Source of the DNA: Paracidobacterium acidisoli
GTDB taxonomy: Bacteria; Acidobacteriota; Terriglobia; Terriglobales; Acidobacteriaceae
Direction of reading: 5' to 3'
Length of the DNA stretch: 64,000 nt
Assembly: GCF_003428625.2 (NCBI RefSeq)
Contig: NZ_QVQT02000004.1
Coordinates: 665,583-729,582 of the forward strand
Shown here: positions 59,841 through 64,000 of the stretch, piece by piece
Position numbering within the stretch: position 1 is the stretch's first letter
Layout: each line of letters opens with the position of its first letter
Program-made: the position numbers and the translations under genes
Notes under the pieces: model-generated
Told to the model about the DNA's origin: nothing
The model's database searches: none
Seen by the model: the letters and a program-made list of their open reading frames with translations, nothing else

Positions 59841-62558
59841 ATGCCGGACCCTTCCGCGCAATCCCCCAAAATGCAGATGCTGGAACGAAGAACCTTTCTT
59901 AAGCTGGTCGGCGCCGCAGCCGTTACTGCCGCGCAGGATGCCGTCGCTCTTCCAGCGCATACCGTTGCCATCGTCGTCGATCCCGATTCCGCCATCACCC
60001 GCAGTGAGCCGGTCTCCTGGGCCGTAAAGACACTGCAGGATGCGTTGTCAGCAAAGGGAATCGCCGCCACTCTCAGTGCATCGCCGCAGGAAGGCTCGCA
60101 TTCATTTGTCGTAGTGGTGGCCCCCGCCGGCTCGCCACTCGTGCGCTCCTTCGGCAGCCTCCCGCATCTCGAAGCGCCCGAAACCACTGCGCTCATCCCC
60201 GGAAAGCTCTCCGGCTCGCCTGCCGTCCTCGTCTCCGCCATCGATAACCGCGGCTTCGTCTATGGCCTGCTTGAGCTCGCCGATCGTGTCCGCTTCGACG
60301 CCGATCCCTTCGCCGCGCTGCATCTCGCCGCTCCCGTCGTTGAAACCACGCCGAACAAGGTCCGCAGCGTGCTCCGCGCCTTCTGCAGCGAGATTGAAGA
60401 CAAATCCTGGTACTACGACCGCGGCTTCTGGACCTCCTATCTCGATACCCTTGCCGCCGCCCGCTTCAATCGCTTCAACTTTGCCTTCGGCTTCGGCTAC
60501 GACTTTCCCCGCGGCGTTACCGGCGATTACTTCCACTTCCCGTATCCCTACCTCGTCGAGGTTCCAGGCTACGAGCAGGTGCGCATCGATCCGCCGCTTG
60601 CGCCCGGTGAGCGCCGCCGCAACCTCGAGACGCTGCAGTTCATCGCCGCCGAGACTGCCCGCCGCGGCCTCGAGTTTCAGCTCGGCATCTGGACCCATGC
60701 CTACGCATGGACCGACAGCCCACACTCCGATCACCGCATCCTCGGCCTTACCCCGGCCACGCACGCCCAGTACTGTCATGACGCGCTCGCGATGATCCTC
60801 AAAGAGTGCCCGCAGATCACCGGCCTCACGCTGCGCGTTCACGGAGAAAGCGGTATCCCCGAAGGCAGCTACGATTTCTGGCAGAAGGTCTTCGACGCCA
60901 TCGCCGCCGCCGGCCGCCCCGTCGAAATCGACATGCACGCCAAGGGCATCAACCAGATCATGATCGACATGGGCCGCAAAACCGGCATGCCGGTCAAGGT
61001 CGGCCCCAAGTATTCGGCGGAGCACATGAGCCTCAGCTATCACCAGGCTGACATCCGCGAGTATGAAATTCCCCGTCCCGACCGGATGGAGTCCGGCGTC
61101 TTCAATGTCTCCAACGGTGCCCGCCGCTTCACGCGCTACGGATACGCCGATCTCTATCAGCAGAACAGCGGTTACGAGATTCTCTACCGCCTCTGGCCCG
61201 GCACGCAGCGCCACCTTCTCTGGGGAGATCCCGCACTTGCCGCCGGCCTCGGCCGCACCGCTAATTTCTGCGGCGCTGCCGGCCTCGAAATCTGTGAGCC
61301 CCTGACCTTCAAAGGCCGCGAAGGCTCCGGCCATCCCGGCGGACGTACCGCGTACACCGATACATCGCTTGCCGCCGTTGCGCAAGATACGGACAAATTC
61401 CGCTACGGTTATCTGCTCCTGGGCCGCATGCTCTACAACCCCGATACGCCGCAGGAAACATGGCGTCGCGGCCTGCGCCGGACCTTCGGTGCCGCCGCCG
61501 CTCCGGTTGAAGCCGCTCTCGCGCACTCCAGCCGCATTCTTCCGCTCGTCACTTCGGTCTATCTCCCCTCGGCCTCGAACCACGCCTACTGGCCGGAGAT
61601 GTACACCAACATGCCCGTCGTCGTCGGCAGTGAGCCTTCCCCTTACACCGACACCGACAAGCCCTTCTGCGTGGCAAACTGCAGCCCACTCGATCCTCAG
61701 CTTTTTTCGTCTATTGCCGGTCACGCCGGTGATCTGCTCGCCGGCAGGCTCAACCCGCGTTATTCACCGGTCGAAGCAGCGCAGTGGCTCGAAGAGCTCG
61801 CGGCTGCCTCGCAGCAGGCCCTCGATGAGGCCCGCCACTCCGCCGGTAGACGCGCCGCCTCTCCTGCACTGCGCCAGGTCGAGGAAGATCTGCTCATCGT
61901 CAATGGACTGGGCCTCTTCTTCGCGAATCTCTTCCGCAGCGCCATGCTCTGCAGCATCTTTGACGCCACCGGAGATCCCGAAGCTGGCGCGCTCGCTCTG
62001 TCCCATTACAAAAAAGCGCGCGATGCCTGGAGCACCATGGCCAAACGCGCTTCGGGCGTCTACGTGTCCGATGTCAGTTATGGCGATGTCCCGCAGCGCC
62101 GCGGACACTGGCTCGATCGCATCGCCGCCATCGACACCGACATCGCGGCCATGGAAGAGAAGGTCTCTGCAAAACGTTCTGATTCCCGTTCAGCCTCTGT
62201 GGCCATCCACGCCGTGACCGCGCATTTCCAGCGCGCCGCCGTCCCCTGCGCCCACACCCCCGCCACAGTCTTTCATCCCGGCAGCGAGCTTTCCGTTTCA
62301 CTCGGCGTCCCGTCCGCTTCTGTCACCGGAGTCACGCTCTGGTACCGTCACGTCAATCATGGCGAGCGCTGGAAATCCACTCCCATGCAGCGCCGGAGCG
62401 GCAGTTACCGCGCCGCTGTTCCCGGAGAATACACAGATTCCCCCTACCCGCTGCAGTATTACTTCGAGCTTCGCTCCGCATCGTCCGCGTGGTTCTACCC
62501 CGCCTTCGACGACACGCTCTCGAACCAGCCTTACTATGCCATCTTCAAGCGCAGCTGA
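59841..62558 (+). CDS. TAT-exported glycoside-hydrolase-like protein
   Basis: 905 residues. N-terminal twin-arginine signal (ERRTFLKLVGAAAV). Residues about 40-160 resemble the GH20b/GH67-N alpha-beta domain (SWAVKTLQDALSAKGIAATL, then SAIDNRGFVYGLLELADRV). A barrel-like region follows with NRFNFAFGFGYDF, LTLRVHGESGIPEGSYDFW and HAKGINQIMIDMG; the Glu in HGESG is a plausible acid residue. The C-terminal 120 residues look like an Ig-like strand domain. Probable uronic-acid or hexosamine glycosidase; family not certain. Confidence 0.72.
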   Translation: MPDPSAQSPKMQMLERRTFLKLVGAAAVTAAQDAVALPAHTVAIVVDPDSAITRSEPVSWAVKTLQDALSAKGIAATLSASPQEGSHSFVVVVAPAGSPLVRSFGSLPHLEAPETTALIPGKLSGSPAVLVSAIDNRGFVYGLLELADRVRFDADPFAALHLAAPVVETTPNKVRSVLRAFCSEIEDKSWYYDRGFWTSYLDTLAAARFNRFNFAFGFGYDFPRGVTGDYFHFPYPYLVEVPGYEQVRIDPPLAPGERRRNLETLQFIAAETARRGLEFQLGIWTHAYAWTDSPHSDHRILGLTPATHAQYCHDALAMILKECPQITGLTLRVHGESGIPEGSYDFWQKVFDAIAAAGRPVEIDMHAKGINQIMIDMGRKTGMPVKVGPKYSAEHMSLSYHQADIREYEIPRPDRMESGVFNVSNGARRFTRYGYADLYQQNSGYEILYRLWPGTQRHLLWGDPALAAGLGRTANFCGAAGLEICEPLTFKGREGSGHPGGRTAYTDTSLAAVAQDTDKFRYGYLLLGRMLYNPDTPQETWRRGLRRTFGAAAAPVEAALAHSSRILPLVTSVYLPSASNHAYWPEMYTNMPVVVGSEPSPYTDTDKPFCVANCSPLDPQLFSSIAGHAGDLLAGRLNPRYSPVEAAQWLEELAAASQQALDEARHSAGRRAASPALRQVEEDLLIVNGLGLFFANLFRSAMLCSIFDATGDPEAGALALSHYKKARDAWSTMAKRASGVYVSDVSYGDVPQRRGHWLDRIAAIDTDIAAMEEKVSAKRSDSRSASVAIHAVTAHFQRAAVPCAHTPATVFHPGSELSVSLGVPSASVTGVTLWYRHVNHGERWKSTPMQRRSGSYRAAVPGEYTDSPYPLQYYFELRSASSAWFYPAFDDTLSNQPYYAIFKRS

Positions 62559-62582
62559 ATGTGTGCCGCGAGTTGAAGGCGC

Positions 62583-63929
62583 TCATGATTCCCGCGCAGA
62601 GACTGCAGTCTGAATCGCTGCGGTCTCTGTATCCAGACTGCGCCCGCGAGTCTCCGGTCCGCAGGCAACCGAGATCGCCGTAATGCAGGCCAGCGCCACG
62701 ACGTACCACGCCACCAGATGTGGCGATCCGCCGCCCGCAGCCAGTAATGCCGTGGCGATGATCGGGGCTATGCCGCCCGAGAGCGGCGAGGTCACCTCGC
62801 GCGCAACCGAAAATCCCGTATAGCGCACGCTCGCCGGAAACATCTCCGCGAACCACGGACTCTGCGCTGAAGTCATCATGATCTTCGCCACCGAGGAGAC
62901 GACAAAGAGCGCCGCGTACAGCATGAAGGTATTGCGCGTCCGCAGCATCGCGAAAAAAGGAAAGACGAAGAGCCCGGAGAGCACTGCGCCTCCAAAATAG
63001 ACCGGCTTCCGCCCCACCCTGTCCGAGAGCCATCCGAACAGCGGCACGGTCAGAAACTGCAGCGCCGCGCTGACCATCAGCGCGGAAAGTATGCGCGGCC
63101 GTGGTATATCGAGCTGCTGGGTCGCATACACGATGATGAAGGACTCATAGATATACGCGAGCGAGTTGTCGCCCAGACGCGCTCCCCATGCGCAGAAGAT
63201 CTCCCGCCGCGCCACGGCAAAAAGATCCCGCAGCGGCGCGCGCGACGTGTGCCCCAGCGCTCTGAGGTGCTCAAAGACCGGTGTTTCGCGCAGCGTCGAT
63301 CGCAGCAGCATCCCCAGCGCCACCACCAGCGCGCTCAGCAGAAACGGAATACGCCATCCCCACGCGACAAACTCCTGCTGCGGCAGTGCCGAGGCCCACG
63401 AGAAGCTGACAAGCGAAAGCAGCAGACCCGCTGCAACTCCCACATACGGCACCGCGCCGTAAAGGCCGCGCCTGTTTGCAGGAGCATATTCAATCGTCAT
63501 CAGCACCGCTCCGGCATACTCGGCGCCCGAGCCAAAGCCCTGAATGGCGCGCAATACTACCAGCAGTATTGGCGCCCATATTCCGATCTGCATGCTGGTC
63601 GGCAGCAGGCCAATGGCCGTCGTCGATCCGCCCATCAGCAGCAGCGTAATCACCAGTACGCGCTTGCGCCCGATGCGGTCGCCGAAGCGGCCGAAGACAA
63701 CGCCGCCCACCGGCCGCGCAAAAAATCCCACGGCAAAGGTCGCATACGCCAGCAGCGTTCCGATCAGATGCGAGTATGACGGAAAGAACAGCTTGTTGAA
63801 GATGACCGCGGCCGCCGTCGCGTAAAGATAGAAGTCGTACCACTCCACCGCCGTGCCGATAATGGCGCTCAGCAGAGTGGTGCGTATCATCCCGCGCGTA
63901 ACGGGCGGCATCTCCTTCTCACCGTTCAT
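62583..63929 (-). CDS. MFS transporter, metabolite:proton symporter (MHS) type
   Basis: 448 residues with 12 TM helices. MHS hallmarks: SAIIGTAVEWYDFYLYATAA, GFFARPVGGVVFGRFGDRIG, RKRVLVITLLLMGGST and the second RK motif GWLSDRVGRKPVYFGG, plus FPASVRYTGFSVAREV. It imports a small organic acid with protons. Its start overlaps the end of an enolase-superfamily gene by 11 bases. Confidence 0.92.
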   Translation of the reverse strand: MNGEKEMPPVTRGMIRTTLLSAIIGTAVEWYDFYLYATAAAVIFNKLFFPSYSHLIGTLLAYATFAVGFFARPVGGVVFGRFGDRIGRKRVLVITLLLMGGSTTAIGLLPTSMQIGIWAPILLVVLRAIQGFGSGAEYAGAVLMTIEYAPANRRGLYGAVPYVGVAAGLLLSLVSFSWASALPQQEFVAWGWRIPFLLSALVVALGMLLRSTLRETPVFEHLRALGHTSRAPLRDLFAVARREIFCAWGARLGDNSLAYIYESFIIVYATQQLDIPRPRILSALMVSAALQFLTVPLFGWLSDRVGRKPVYFGGAVLSGLFVFPFFAMLRTRNTFMLYAALFVVSSVAKIMMTSAQSPWFAEMFPASVRYTGFSVAREVTSPLSGGIAPIIATALLAAGGGSPHLVAWYVVALACITAISVACGPETRGRSLDTETAAIQTAVSARES

Positions 63930-64000
63930 ATTTGACTTGGTATTTTTGGATGAAGTCCTGATCGAGCTCCCATCCGAGGCCTGGTCGGTCGGGCAGGGTG
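63919..64000 (-). CDS. C-terminal end of an enolase-superfamily dehydratase-like gene (cut by window)
   Basis: On the minus strand the frame reads LPDRPGLGWELDQDFIQKYQ, then VKYER and a TGA at 63921-63919. This is the usual C-terminal pattern of mandelate racemase / sugar-acid dehydratase proteins. Only 26 codons are in the window. The stop lies inside the start region of the MFS gene, so they are one transcript, fitting sugar-acid uptake and breakdown. Confidence 0.7.
   Translation of the reverse strand, partial: TLPDRPGLGWELDQDFIQKYQVKYER

Noticed and set aside
60102..61724. 540-codon open frame antisense to the glycosidase-like gene
   Set aside because: High-GC shadow frame with no motif; the plus-strand gene has a TAT signal and a coherent fold.

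Overview
The window looks like a chromosomal segment of an acidobacterium, probably class Terriglobia (Acidobacteriaceae-like). This is inferred from the high-GC codon use, the ECF sigma / DUF5668 / DUF4097 gene set, an alternative complex III plus caa3 oxidase operon, and a giant exported protein with choice-of-anchor D repeats. No taxonomic marker gene is present, so the class assignment is an inference. I found no rRNA or tRNA gene, CRISPR array, transposase or prophage gene. The content is core metabolism and envelope biology plus a few lineage-type exported proteins.

Layout. 1-4385 (+): an ECF sigma factor (cut by the window edge), its zinc-finger anti-sigma factor, two small DUF5668-type membrane proteins and a DUF4097 protein, all overlapping or nearly abutting; a plausible envelope-stress unit. 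4339-12635 (-): cytidylate kinase, a large Arg/Gly-rich protein, MutL, pyruvate kinase with its terminator, a YihY/BrkB membrane protein and a thioredoxin-like protein. 12734-20605: a GT39 glycosyltransferase and a Rieske oxygenase (divergent), a GH57/DUF3536 protein and AlkA-type glycosylase (-), and an aldehyde dehydrogenase (+).

20855-34514 (+) is the centrepiece: one 13.7-kb respiratory operon encoding ActA-F of alternative complex III, a one-TM partner protein, a SCO copper chaperone, and subunits II, I, III and IV of a haem-copper oxidase. Subunit I carries the YSHPAVY signature of A2-type enzymes and subunit II carries a fused cytochrome c domain, so electrons would run quinol to ACIII to caa3 to oxygen within one genetic unit. 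It starts after a hairpin-containing leader and ends at a strong terminator (34536-34563).

34656-47897: class II photolyase; an approximately 1,900-residue exported beta-propeller / ASH-repeat protein with exact 303-bp tandem repeats; a stand-alone CuA-like cupredoxin; GatC and GatA; a second GT39 enzyme; an FmdE-like protein with a hypothetical exported protein; and a RodZ-like HTH membrane protein. 48161-55229: an orphan ABC permease; RecX, an S9 peptidase and a sensor kinase (all -); and an exported LolA-like protein. 55230-64000: MetK after a 342-nt unexplained leader and before a strong terminator, an M20 peptidase, lactate permease plus a TAT-exported glycoside-hydrolase-like protein, and a MHS-family transporter overlapping the 3' end of an enolase-superfamily gene that continues past the window.

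Start sites were chosen from Shine-Dalgarno sequences, signal peptides and overlaps; several genes use GTG or TTG. All functional calls rest on motif recognition, without database searches.
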